This document shows, in pieces, positions 7,593 to 13,876 of a stretch of 14,024 bases of DNA. The DNA is from Promethearchaeota archaeon. Its GTDB lineage: Archaea > Asgardarchaeota > Lokiarchaeia > Sigynarchaeales > SOKP01. The position numbers were made by a program, and so were the translations under genes. Numbering within the stretch: position 1 is the stretch's first letter; every line of letters begins with the position of its first letter. The stretch spans positions 1 to 14,024 of the forward strand of contig JAEOUI010000197.1 of assembly GCA_016839425.1 (NCBI GenBank), given 5' to 3'. The notes below the pieces were generated by a model. That model saw only the letters and a program-made list of their open reading frames with translations. It did no database searches and was not told the origin of the DNA.

Positions 7593-8810
7593 TTAAAATT
7601 TTAAAATCTCTATTTGATATCTTTCTTCTAATTTAGAAACAATTTCTTCTATATGATAAAAATTTCTCGTTTCGAGTTCAATGATAACTTCGCTTTTCTG
7701 ATACTCTAGCTCTAGTCTTTCTCGATCGTGAATTATTGAGACAACATTTCCTTTCTGTTCAGCAATTATTTCTAAAACGCTTAATAAAGCTCCAGGGATA
7801 TCAGGGATCTTCATCCGGAATTTAAGTAAACGACCATCCTTGATAAGACCTTTATTAATAATCCTACTTATCAAATTAGGAGTGAGATTCCCACCAGAAA
7901 TAATTACAATTATTTTTTTATTTTTTATTTGTATCTTATTATTTAGCACGGCGGCAAGGGCAGCAGCACCAGCACCTTCTACGAATAATTTAGATCGCTC
8001 CATAAGGAGCAAAATCGCGTTTGCGACTTCTTCATCCGACACGAGTACTATATCATCAATATTTTTCTGAATTAATTCAAATGTTATTGATCCTGGCTCC
8101 TTTACAGCAATGCCATCGCAAATTGTTTCTTTAGTCAATGTTTTTATATATTTCTTAGCATAATAAGAATCTTTCATCGAACGGGCATTCTCCGATTGAA
8201 CACCTACTATTTTAATATTAGGATTTTTAGCTTTGCAATAAGAACTTACACCCGCAATTAGGCCACCGCCTCCAATCGGGCAGAAAATATAATCCACATC
8301 AGGCAATTCCTTCAATAACTCCACCCCAATCGTGGCTTGTCCTTTAATTACATCCAAATCATTATATGCATGAACAAAGGTCATTCCATTTGATTCCTGT
8401 ATTTTAAGAGCCTCTTGATATGCTTCATCATAAGATGTTCCTCGTTCTAATACTATTCCATTAGGATTATAACTTTTAATGGCTTCAATCTTCACAATTG
8501 GGGCACCCTCTGGTACGATTATAGTCGATTTTATATTAAAGAGCTTTGCAGCATACGCAACTGCTTGACCATGGTTTCCAGCAGAGGCTGTTATAACCCC
8601 TTTTTTTCGTTCTGATTCGGTAAGTTTTAATATCTTGTTATAAGCACCCCTTATTTTAAAGGAACCTGTTTTCTGAATGTTCTCCAGTTTTAAATATAGG
8701 TCATTAGAACACATTCTGGAAAAAGTATTGCTTTTATTTAAGGGAGTGTCGTGAATGATATTTCTAAAAGAACTTTTTATATCCTCAATCTCTTCGATAA
8801 AATTTTTCAT
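7593..8810 (-). CDS. ilvA: Threonine ammonia-lyase (threonine dehydratase) with ACT domain
   Basis: A 405-residue PLP-dependent fold-type II enzyme that deaminates threonine to 2-oxobutanoate, the first committed step towards isoleucine, or a catabolic step. PLP lysine is K52 in TGSFKIRGA; other cofactor motifs are SAGNHGQ (76-82), PIGGGGL (178-184, phosphate-binding) and SGGN (305-308). Residues 328-405 form one ACT domain (FRMKIPDIPGALLSVLEIIAE), expected to bind an allosteric amino acid. The length suits the TdcB/IlvA class with a single ACT domain. It lies 28 bases behind the pyruvate-kinase-C-like gene on the same strand and is probably the second gene of that operon. Serine as an alternative substrate cannot be excluded. 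Confidence 0.93.
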   Translation of the reverse strand: MKNFIEEIEDIKSSFRNIIHDTPLNKSNTFSRMCSNDLYLKLENIQKTGSFKIRGAYNKILKLTESERKKGVITASAGNHGQAVAYAAKLFNIKSTIIVPEGAPIVKIEAIKSYNPNGIVLERGTSYDEAYQEALKIQESNGMTFVHAYNDLDVIKGQATIGVELLKELPDVDYIFCPIGGGGLIAGVSSYCKAKNPNIKIVGVQSENARSMKDSYYAKKYIKTLTKETICDGIAVKEPGSITFELIQKNIDDIVLVSDEEVANAILLLMERSKLFVEGAGAAALAAVLNNKIQIKNKKIIVIISGGNLTPNLISRIINKGLIKDGRLLKFRMKIPDIPGALLSVLEIIAEQKGNVVSIIHDRERLELEYQKSEVIIELETRNFYHIEEIVSKLEERYQIEILKF

Positions 8811-8838
8811 TATTTTAATCTACCAGAATGTCATAAAT

Positions 8839-9423
8839 TTATAAGGGTTTGGCAAGTATTGCTTTTAGGCGGAGTTCTTTAAACATACTTGTTGGAGCCG
8901 GTTTTATCAAACAGGCTGTATCTGCACCTCTTCCCGTTCCACCAATGCAAATGATATCCCTATTCAAGTCGGGGATTAAGCCTGCATCGCAAGTCATTGC
9001 TGCGATCTCAATACATACTTTTACTCCTTGACTAAATTGAACACCCAACATTTTAGCGTATAGATCAACGAATTGCCACGCTTCCTTATTAAGCCTTATT
9101 CCCCTTTCTATACCACTCATAGCATGGGTGCTTGCATGAACTTGAAATCCATATTTTTTCAATTCTACCATTTTTTCTTCTGGAAATTCTTGCCGCAATA
9201 AAGATCCAGTAAAATAATAAGCGTGAGTTATTATAATAATGTTAAAAATAGAAGGATCAAAAAATATTTTTGCCATCTCAGCAACCGTTCCCGTAGTACT
9301 TGCAAGGACAATATCTTTAATTCCTAAAAGTTTCGCATTCTTTTTGGCGACATTTAAGGTTTTTTCGGTGTTATCGGGACCTTGGTTTTCGAAATATATA
9401 ACATCTAATTTTAAATCTGTCAT
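8839..9423 (-). CDS. Stand-alone pyruvate-kinase C-terminal-domain-like protein
   Basis: A 194-residue soluble alpha/beta protein resembling the C-terminal domain of pyruvate kinase as found alone in archaea (MTH1675-like proteins). Indicative segments are helix NTEKTLNVAKKNAKLLGI (18-35), strand-turn IVLASTTGTVAEMA (38-51, compare the TxxG phosphate-contact turn of PK-C), IIIITHAYYF (62-71) and the glycine loop GGTGRGADTACLI (161-173). There is no catalytic TIM barrel, so it is not a pyruvate kinase. In the kinases this domain binds allosteric effectors, so a ligand-sensing role is possible but inferred. It is the first gene of a probable operon with threonine dehydratase, whose reaction also yields a 2-oxo acid. 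Start ATG at 9423 follows a promoter with a strong TATA-like box and a 15-base palindrome. Confidence 0.7.
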   Translation of the reverse strand: MTDLKLDVIYFENQGPDNTEKTLNVAKKNAKLLGIKDIVLASTTGTVAEMAKIFFDPSIFNIIIITHAYYFTGSLLRQEFPEEKMVELKKYGFQVHASTHAMSGIERGIRLNKEAWQFVDLYAKMLGVQFSQGVKVCIEIAAMTCDAGLIPDLNRDIICIGGTGRGADTACLIKPAPTSMFKELRLKAILAKPL

Positions 9424-9443
9424 TTATTCCAATTCTCGTTTAA

Positions 9444-9458
9444 TACTAATCATTAGTA
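9444..9458. promoter_or_regulatory. Perfect 15-base palindrome, candidate operator
   Basis: TACTAAT-C-ATTAGTA is an exact dyad with 7-base arms. It sits between the TATA-like box (9473-9484) and the start codon (9423) of the PK-C-like gene, at the predicted transcription start on the minus strand. A repressor bound there would block initiation, so it is a good candidate control site for the PK-C-like/threonine dehydratase operon. The binding protein is unknown. Confidence 0.4.
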
Positions 9459-9472
9459 ATTCGAAAGAAGCT

Positions 9473-9484
9473 CTTTTATAAAAG
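9473..9484 (-). promoter_or_regulatory. TATA box for the PK-C-like/ilvA operon
   Basis: CTTTTATAAAAG is a symmetric, near-consensus archaeal TATA element about 50-60 bases upstream of the minus-strand start codon at 9423. Initiation is predicted near 9450, inside the 15-base palindrome. Because the box is symmetric it could also be read on the plus strand, but the plus-strand gene at 9620 has a closer TATA-like sequence near 9560. Confidence 0.5.
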
Positions 9485-9619
9485 CTTTCTTACAATATCA
9501 TCAACTACAAAAATAAAAAACATTTGACCAATCAAAATATATTTTAATTTGTTTAACCATTATAATACATCAAGTATGAATCAATAAACTATTCTTAAGA
9601 GAGAAGCTTTTAGAACAAC

Positions 9620-9991
9620 ATGCCATTAGGAATAATCGTAAAGAAGTGGAACGAACGGATTGGCTTGGAGACACTTGCCCAATATCCGCAAGATAAGGAC
9701 TTATTCATATCTAACCAAACATTTCTCCATTTGCTTAATTTGCATGGTTTTTCTAACGAATCAGGAATGACGAGCTTGACAGTAAAAGAAACGAATATAA
9801 TTACCTATTATTCCGGAAAAGATACGGGATATTTTGTTATATTAGCTTTAAATCTCTTGGAAAATGTAGAAGATTTCGAAGAAAAACTAGAAGAAATCGC
9901 ATTAGAGATACTTGAAAATCTCAAGGATAATCGATACGAAAAAATGCTCCCTCAACTTTATAAAAAGTTCATGCAACCATTAAATAAATGA
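9620..9991 (+). CDS. Small longin/roadblock-like protein
   Basis: A 123-residue acidic protein. Strand GIIVKKW (4-10), turn NERIGLETLAQYP (11-23), helix QTFLHLLNLHGF (33-44), strands GMTSLTVKE (49-57) and NIITYYSG (59-66), strand YFVILALNL (71-79), then a long helix 82-118. This order fits longin/roadblock-type folds, which in archaea with small GTPases act as GTPase partners or regulators. The W-x-x-x-x-G...YP opening and the middle YYSG...G-YFVILAL recall small proteins I associate with Asgard archaea, but I cannot confirm by search. There is no obvious Shine-Dalgarno sequence; a TATA-like TTATAATAC lies near 9560-9568. It is probably monocistronic: divergent from the PK-C-like gene, with a T-rich tract after its stop. 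No GTPase gene is adjacent. Confidence 0.6.
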   Translation: MPLGIIVKKWNERIGLETLAQYPQDKDLFISNQTFLHLLNLHGFSNESGMTSLTVKETNIITYYSGKDTGYFVILALNLLENVEDFEEKLEEIALEILENLKDNRYEKMLPQLYKKFMQPLNK

Positions 9992-10260
9992 TTTGATATT
10001 TTTCAACTTATTTTTAGTAGTATTATCTGGATATTATTGATTCTTTATTACTCGAATATATATTTCTTCTATATTAATATACATAGTATTCTCGTAGTAC
10101 ATGAAGCGTTGCTATTTTTGTCGGAGGTAATTCTATAAGAGATATTAACCCTTATTGGATTTCCGAAAAAATCATAAACCAGTCAACCAAAATAGTTAAA
10201 TAGAAGTTAGATATATTTAAAATAAGGAGATAAAAAAATCAAATTGGATGTTAGTAACAT
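9992..10260. other. AT-rich intergenic region before the ATPase cassette
   Basis: It starts with T-rich sequence (9996-10018) that may end the longin-like transcript. At 10101 an ATG opens a nine-codon frame (MKRCYFCRR) and at 10123-10128 there is an exact GGAGGT with no usable start codon at the normal distance. A second frame is open, without a start, from about 10106 to a TAG near 10199 and reads like protein (GGNSIRDINPYWISEK). These look like remnants or chance. A TATA-like ATATATTTAA at 10211-10220 and AAGGAG at 10224-10229 precede the next gene. Confidence 0.3.
10211..10220 (+). promoter_or_regulatory. TATA-like box for the three-part ATPase/nuclease cassette
   Basis: ATATATTTAA lies 41-50 bases upstream of the ATG at 10261, so transcription would begin around 10240-10246 with a short leader. 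No other promoter-like sequence is seen before the ATPase gene, which follows the first gene by only 18 bases. One promoter therefore probably serves the cassette. Confidence 0.4.
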
Positions 10261-10785
10261 ATGACTGTAGAAGATGACGATATAAAACAATTTATGCAAG
10301 AAACGAATAAGCAGTATCACAGTCTTTCGATCCCGTTCATTCGATGGAAAACCGACCAACTTAATAAAGAAATGGAGAAACATGATGCAAAATTATATTC
10401 AATGTCCTCCGTCCTTTCAGAAATACAATTAAACATTCAAAAGATTTTTAAGAGATTTGCCAGTTTTGAAAAGCGTCTCGAAAAGTTAGAAAGCGGTGAA
10501 GTGGTTAAAAAGAAAAAGAAACAATCTAAAGTTTCTGAAGACCACTTTTTTAGAATACTCAAAGTTGTATATAAATCAATGGAAAAAAGATTTGGTGATT
10601 TCGTATCGGTATCAGCTCTAACTGAAAAAATTAAGGAATACTTACCGCTTCCTACTGAAAAAATACATTCACACCTTTACGAGTTATTTATGGAGTATAA
10701 AGTTGACCTTCAAACCGGTAAAAATGTAGGAGGAACTCCTTTAATTCAAGATGGAAAAGAATTTGTATGGTTTAAATTTAAATAA
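10261..10785 (+). CDS. Coiled-coil plus winged-helix protein, first gene of cassette
   Basis: A 174-residue protein of unknown function. Residues 25-80 form a long amphipathic, Glu/Lys-rich helix with coiled-coil character (LNKEMEKHDAKL... ASFEKRLEKLES). A basic linker follows (VVKKKKKQSK, 81-90). Residues 93-174 look like a winged helix: helix DHFFRILKVVYKSMEKRF, helix VSALTEKIKEYL, helix EKIHSHLYELFMEYK, then a beta-wing (GGTPLIQDGKEFVWFKFK). This suggests an oligomeric DNA-binding or adaptor protein. ATG at 10261 is the only sensible start; the upstream ATG at 10248 is out of frame. The ATPase gene begins 18 bases after its stop, so the two are almost certainly co-transcribed and probably work together. 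I recognise no named family. Confidence 0.65.
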   Translation: MTVEDDDIKQFMQETNKQYHSLSIPFIRWKTDQLNKEMEKHDAKLYSMSSVLSEIQLNIQKIFKRFASFEKRLEKLESGEVVKKKKKQSKVSEDHFFRILKVVYKSMEKRFGDFVSVSALTEKIKEYLPLPTEKIHSHLYELFMEYKVDLQTGKNVGGTPLIQDGKEFVWFKFK

Positions 10786-10803
10786 TATTCAATGTGAGAA
10801 AGA

Positions 10804-12108
10804 ATGACATTAGATGAACTAAAAGTAACTGAAGAGAAAAAAGATTGGTTAAAGAAATGCACGAGCATCTTATTGGACTCGAATAATCCAAATCCATTTC
10901 CAAAACCACCATTTGCAACCAATTATTACAATAATCCACCAAACTTTTGTCACGGTCGTGACGATTATATATACCAAATCTCTAACGAAATAAATGATAG
11001 CATTAACGCTCTTCAACCAAAACTCATTAGAATTATGGGAAAACAAGGTATTGGAAAATCAACTTTAATTTGTTGGTGTGCCCAAAAATTAAACGAAGTT
11101 TATCCAACGCCCATAATTTATATGGAAACAAGCGGACAACCTGATGATTTTAACATGCGCTCTCTATACAGACAAATTACTTCAAAAATAGAAAAGACGG
11201 ATTTCATCGACAAATTAATTTTAAATTCAATTAAAACATTTATCAAGACCTTCTCAGAAGAGAAAGCGCTTTCAAAACAATTGACAAACGAGTTTTCCGA
11301 AGAAGAAATTAACAATATCTTGAAAGATCCAAACTATATCGAGAAAAAAACCCAAGATATAAAATTTAACGAAAAACTTTTTGAATTACTCACTAACAAC
11401 ATAATTACATTGAAAAAAAGCGTTCCAATAAACTTAAATTATCTTTTAGTATTCTGGAAAGCACACATACAGAATCCAGATGTATTAGAAGCCTCAAATG
11501 CTTTTGGAGGTTCTGGATCCTTCGGTGGAATAAATATAAATACTGATAACGATGCTTCTCAATATATAGACGAAATAGTTGAATTACTGAGATGGTCTTT
11601 TGAAGATAAAACGACAATTATCGTCATCTTTGACCACCTCGAGGCGGGAGTTTCTCAACAAAAAGAAGAAGTCTTCTTAAACTTATTTTCTCTCCTTCTA
11701 AACCTCAGACAAAAAAAACACATGACCTTAGTACTTTCGGGTACTCTAGACGCTTATGTTGCTTTTGACGAGGTTTTACAGGAAGACCAGAGACTTCAAC
11801 TTGATAATTGGTCAAAAAAAATAGCACTCACTAAAATGAATCCAAACGACATCATAGATATCGTCAATCGATATTTAGCTAAATTTTGGAATCAATTCGA
11901 CGAGAAACCTTCTCCACGGAACTCCCTATTTCCATTTGGGATAAATAGTATCAAATATGTATACGAAAATCACGGTCAGGACTTGCGCAAAACGCTTAAA
12001 CAATTATATTTATTAGTTGAACAATATAAAAAAGATAAGAAGGTAGAATATATAGATAGTTTCGAAAAAGCTTTCAGGATATTTCGTCAGCGCGATGATG
12101 TATTGTGA
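10804..12108 (+). CDS. AAA+/STAND-like P-loop ATPase, same frame as downstream nuclease
   Basis: A 434-codon frame ending at TGA (12106-12108). Walker A is GKQGIGKST (79-87); Walker B is IIVIFDHLE (272-280, D277, possible E280); a sensor-1-like strand is TLVLSGT (308-314). GINSIKYVYENHGQDLRKTLKQLY (379-402) matches the lid/sensor-2 region of AAA+ or STAND ATPases of the Orc1/Cdc6 or archaeal-ATPase type. Before the P-loop, FCHGRDDYIYQI (48-59) is the usual G-R-(D/E) entry motif of such proteins. Residues 130-260 are an insertion, helical and then Gly-rich (FGGSGSFGG, 234-242). It should bind and hydrolyse ATP and remodel or recruit a partner on DNA. The next coding segment, a nuclease-like domain, continues in the identical frame after the TGA. 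GTGAG/GAAAG purines precede the ATG. Exact family unknown. Confidence 0.8.
   Translation: MTLDELKVTEEKKDWLKKCTSILLDSNNPNPFPKPPFATNYYNNPPNFCHGRDDYIYQISNEINDSINALQPKLIRIMGKQGIGKSTLICWCAQKLNEVYPTPIIYMETSGQPDDFNMRSLYRQITSKIEKTDFIDKLILNSIKTFIKTFSEEKALSKQLTNEFSEEEINNILKDPNYIEKKTQDIKFNEKLFELLTNNIITLKKSVPINLNYLLVFWKAHIQNPDVLEASNAFGGSGSFGGININTDNDASQYIDEIVELLRWSFEDKTTIIVIFDHLEAGVSQQKEEVFLNLFSLLLNLRQKKHMTLVLSGTLDAYVAFDEVLQEDQRLQLDNWSKKIALTKMNPNDIIDIVNRYLAKFWNQFDEKPSPRNSLFPFGINSIKYVYENHGQDLRKTLKQLYLLVEQYKKDKKVEYIDSFEKAFRIFRQRDDVL
12106..12108 (+). other. In-frame TGA separating ATPase and nuclease segments
   Basis: The TGA is codon 435 of a frame otherwise open from 10804 to 12957. The 31 codons after it (12109-12201) contain no stop and no ATG/GTG/TTG in frame, and read as a charged helical segment (SFIEKKELTTKLL...RTEQVEKALC). 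Possible explanations are a nonsense mutation in a formerly fused gene, a base error, UGA recoding, or two genes with independent initiation at ATG 12202. For the last, AAGG at 12189-12192 could serve as a weak ribosome site. I saw no convincing archaeal SECIS-like hairpin after 12957. Confidence 0.6.
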
Positions 12109-12201
12109 TCATTCATAGAAAAGAAAGAACTCACAACGAAATTACTTGATTCGAAAATTAAAGATGTTTTAAGAACTGAGCAAGTTGAAAAGGCGTTATG
12201 C

Positions 12202-12957
12202 ATGTGTTTTGATATTTTACGGGATAATTCTGACTATGATTTTATCTCAGATGTGAAATACAAAAAAGTTGCCAATAGGAAAGGACCAAATGTTGTCATC
12301 GAATTTTTTGGAAATGACAGTCCTGATTTAGCTCGAACACTTGGAATTGAAGTAAAAATTTCCAATAATTCAAAGCTTATTTCAAAGGACGATATCAAAA
12401 AGACATACCAGATATTACAAGACGATTCAGTTGATTATATTAATTGGATTACCAATACTCCCTTGAATCTAAACATAACTTTTGAAGCACCTCAAGGTGC
12501 AAAAATAACGATTGGAAGGATAGATCCTTTAACAGATGAGGAATTAGCATACTTATCGTTTATGGTATACTTTAAAAAATTGACGGGTAGAACTTACCAA
12601 ATGGAAGAAATTGAATTTATTCTTAACAAAATCGATTTATCGCCCATAAAGCTCAAGGAAAGGATGATGAACTTGAAAGCATTGCCTTCAAAATCACAAG
12701 ATGAATGTATTAATTTTACACCGATAAAATCTATTGAAATTGGACCTGAACTCATCAAACTCGAAGTCGAAAAATTTCTTCAAGAAAAAACTGATTCCAA
12801 CAAGAAGATCAGTTATTCCAGTACGATTAAGTCAATTCGAGAAGCAATTAATTTAGAACCTGGAGATAAACGCTGGGACGAGGATATCTGGACTATAACA
12901 ATGGATCTCACAAAGGATAAGTGCACTAAACAAACTCCTAAGACTATTTATTTTTAA
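12202..12957 (+). CDS. PD-(D/E)XK-like nuclease with helix-turn-helix C-terminal part
   Basis: From the ATG this is 251 residues. The motif SPDLARTLGIEVK (40-52) reads as a PD-(D/E)XK active site: P41-D42, then E50-x-K52 on a strand. Strand VVIEFFGND (31-39) precedes it and helix ISKDDIKKTYQIL (60-72) follows, as in restriction-endonuclease-like folds. The fold's first helix, with its conserved acidic residue, seems to be RTEQVEKALC, encoded before the ATG, so the true product probably begins upstream. Residues 112-160 (EELAYLSFMVYFKKL...MEEIEFILNKI) look like a winged helix, and the last 60 residues may hold another. A DNA-cleaving role is inferred. It is read in the same frame as the ATPase, 93 bases after that frame's TGA. 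Stop TAA is followed by T-rich sequence. The spacing between D42 and E50 is short for the family, so the nuclease call is moderate. Confidence 0.6.
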   Translation: MCFDILRDNSDYDFISDVKYKKVANRKGPNVVIEFFGNDSPDLARTLGIEVKISNNSKLISKDDIKKTYQILQDDSVDYINWITNTPLNLNITFEAPQGAKITIGRIDPLTDEELAYLSFMVYFKKLTGRTYQMEEIEFILNKIDLSPIKLKERMMNLKALPSKSQDECINFTPIKSIEIGPELIKLEVEKFLQEKTDSNKKISYSSTIKSIREAINLEPGDKRWDEDIWTITMDLTKDKCTKQTPKTIYF

Positions 12958-12968
12958 ACTCTATTAAT

Positions 12969-12992
12969 CCTTATTATATTTATTTTCTTTAA
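12969..12992 (+). terminator. T-rich tract ending the ATPase/nuclease cassette
   Basis: CCTTATTATATTTATTTTCTTT follows the nuclease stop codon by about a dozen bases and fits an archaeal T-rich terminator. The next gene is on the opposite strand. Confidence 0.35.
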
Positions 12993-13010
12993 TTAATAAA
13001 AAATAAGTGT

Positions 13011-13036
13011 GGAGGTGCTAAAAAAATTGCATCTCT
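13011..13036. other. Hairpin containing an orphan Shine-Dalgarno sequence
   Basis: GGAGGTGC (13011-13018) can pair with GCATCTCT (13029-13036), including two G-T pairs, around a 10-base A-rich loop. The left arm is an exact match to the archaeal anti-Shine-Dalgarno. A TTG at 13027 ten bases on opens only a 24-codon frame running antisense into the Alba gene. On the minus strand it lies 34 bases after the Alba stop with TTATTTTTTATT beyond it, so it may belong to the Alba 3' end instead. Confidence 0.3.
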
Positions 13037-13069
13037 CTTGGATTAAAATACTAAAAATGTTGGAAAGCT

Positions 13070-13351
13070 CTACTTTGGTGGACTTAGAACAATTTCAATA
13101 GAACTAACATTGCTATTTTGCCCATTTTCGCCAGAGATTGCTTCAGTAGAAATGATAATGTCTTTATATTCAACATTTTTTATGAACCGGTTCTTTAGAA
13201 TCTCGCATACATCGACCGCGTGTGAAATAGCTCTCCCGCGAGCCTTGACGGTACAATCTTCACCTTTATTCAAGATCATCATTGCAGCCATCACATAATT
13301 CATAGTGGGTCGTCGACCGACAAATACAGAGTTTTCTTCCTTTTTTGGCAT
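13070..13351 (-). CDS. alba: Alba archaeal chromatin protein
   Basis: A 93-residue DNA/RNA-binding protein of archaeal chromatin, acting as a dimer on the nucleoid. Near-complete Alba signature: VFVGRRPTMNYVMAAM (9-24), VKARGRAISHAVDVCEILKNRF (35-56), then the beta-hairpin and final strand VSSIEIVLSPPK (82-93). I start it at the second ATG (13351): it has AGAGGT eight bases upstream and gives the usual family length and an N-terminus MPKKEE. An ATG at 13381 would add ten residues unlike the family. The lysine pair that Sulfolobus Alba carries (GKKP, acetylated at the first Lys) is Arg-Arg here (R13, R14). It is divergent from the small helical gene at 13544 and convergent with the ATPase/nuclease cassette. 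Confidence 0.93.
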   Translation of the reverse strand: MPKKEENSVFVGRRPTMNYVMAAMMILNKGEDCTVKARGRAISHAVDVCEILKNRFIKNVEYKDIIISTEAISGENGQNSNVSSIEIVLSPPK

Positions 13352-13358
13352 ATTTGTT

Positions 13359-13364
13359 ACCTCT
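13359..13364 (-). promoter_or_regulatory. Shine-Dalgarno site that fixes the Alba start
   Basis: On the minus strand AGAGGT lies seven bases before the ATG at 13351. In a window where most genes lack such a site, this is the main reason for choosing 13351 over 13381 as the Alba start. Confidence 0.55.
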
Positions 13365-13397
13365 TTGTTTGTTTCTTTCAATGGTTATTGTTTTATT

Positions 13398-13422
13398 TTT
13401 AGTATTTAGTATTTTTTTAGTA
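13398..13422. repeat. Three TTTAGTA repeats upstream of Alba
   Basis: TTTAGTA occurs three times (starting about 13398, 13405 and 13416), read as TACTAAA on the minus strand just upstream of Alba. The spacing is 7 and 11 bases. They may be regulatory, or simple A/T-rich sequence. Confidence 0.25.
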
Positions 13423-13543
13423 TGTATTAAGAAAAATCAAATCCTTAAAAATGTTGTAAGAATTTTTCTTAGACCTTTAAAAAAATAAATTTGAAAATTA
13501 ATACTCTCTTATCATTTTATTTGATTCTTTTTTTTTAAAATAT

Positions 13544-13876
13544 ATGAGCAAAATGCTAATAGAAAACGACGATCATTATTCCTTTAACAATTTAGAAGAT
13601 ATAAATTTATTTAACGACCTAGAGGCATTTATCTCAAAAAAGAAAAATTATTTATTATCAATAATTGAAAAGAATTTAAACCAAAAAGAGAGAGAAATGA
13701 TATTTAATGTAATAAAAATCTTGAATGACATTCAATATTTAATACAGACAATTGTTCTTCAAGATACTCAAAATTTAAATTATTCAAAACAATCTATTAA
13801 AACAATAAAACTTCACTTAATTCATTATATTGAAAAAAATATTGATCTCGAAATTGTGTTTAAATCCTTCTGTTAA
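13544..13876 (+). CDS. Small helical hypothetical protein
   Basis: A 110-residue protein I do not recognise. It is predicted to be almost wholly helical: an acidic N-terminus (LIENDDHYSFNNLEDINLFNDLE, 5-27), then three amphipathic helices at about 28-45, 48-73 and 81-108. It is Lys/Ile/Asn-rich with one Cys at the last residue and no membrane segment or signal peptide. There is no Shine-Dalgarno sequence; the ATG is followed four codons later by another ATG in frame, which could be the start. Base composition is even more A/T-rich than the neighbours. It is divergent from Alba, and the 148 bases after it hold no gene. It could be a four-helix-type small protein. Confidence 0.55.
   Translation: MSKMLIENDDHYSFNNLEDINLFNDLEAFISKKKNYLLSIIEKNLNQKEREMIFNVIKILNDIQYLIQTIVLQDTQNLNYSKQSIKTIKLHLIHYIEKNIDLEIVFKSFC

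Noticed and set aside
8839..9423. Annotation as pyruvate kinase.
   Set aside because: Only a C-terminal-domain-like fold is present; no TIM barrel, substrate or metal motifs.
10101..10130. Nine-codon frame MKRCYFCRR with a CxxC, resembling the start of a zinc ribbon.
   Set aside because: Stops immediately and no continuation of a zinc ribbon is found in any frame.
10106..10201. Protein-like open stretch containing GGNSIRDINPYWISEK behind a GGAGGT.
   Set aside because: No ATG, GTG or TTG start in frame, and a stop on both sides; chance or remnant.
12958..13069. Archaeal SECIS element that would justify reading TGA 12106 as selenocysteine.
   Set aside because: The only hairpin (13011-13036) lacks the GAA/A internal loop and GC-rich helix of archaeal SECIS elements.
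13352..13381. Ten-residue N-terminal extension of Alba from the ATG at 13381.
   Set aside because: Not typical of the family, and the ATG at 13351 has a Shine-Dalgarno site at correct spacing.
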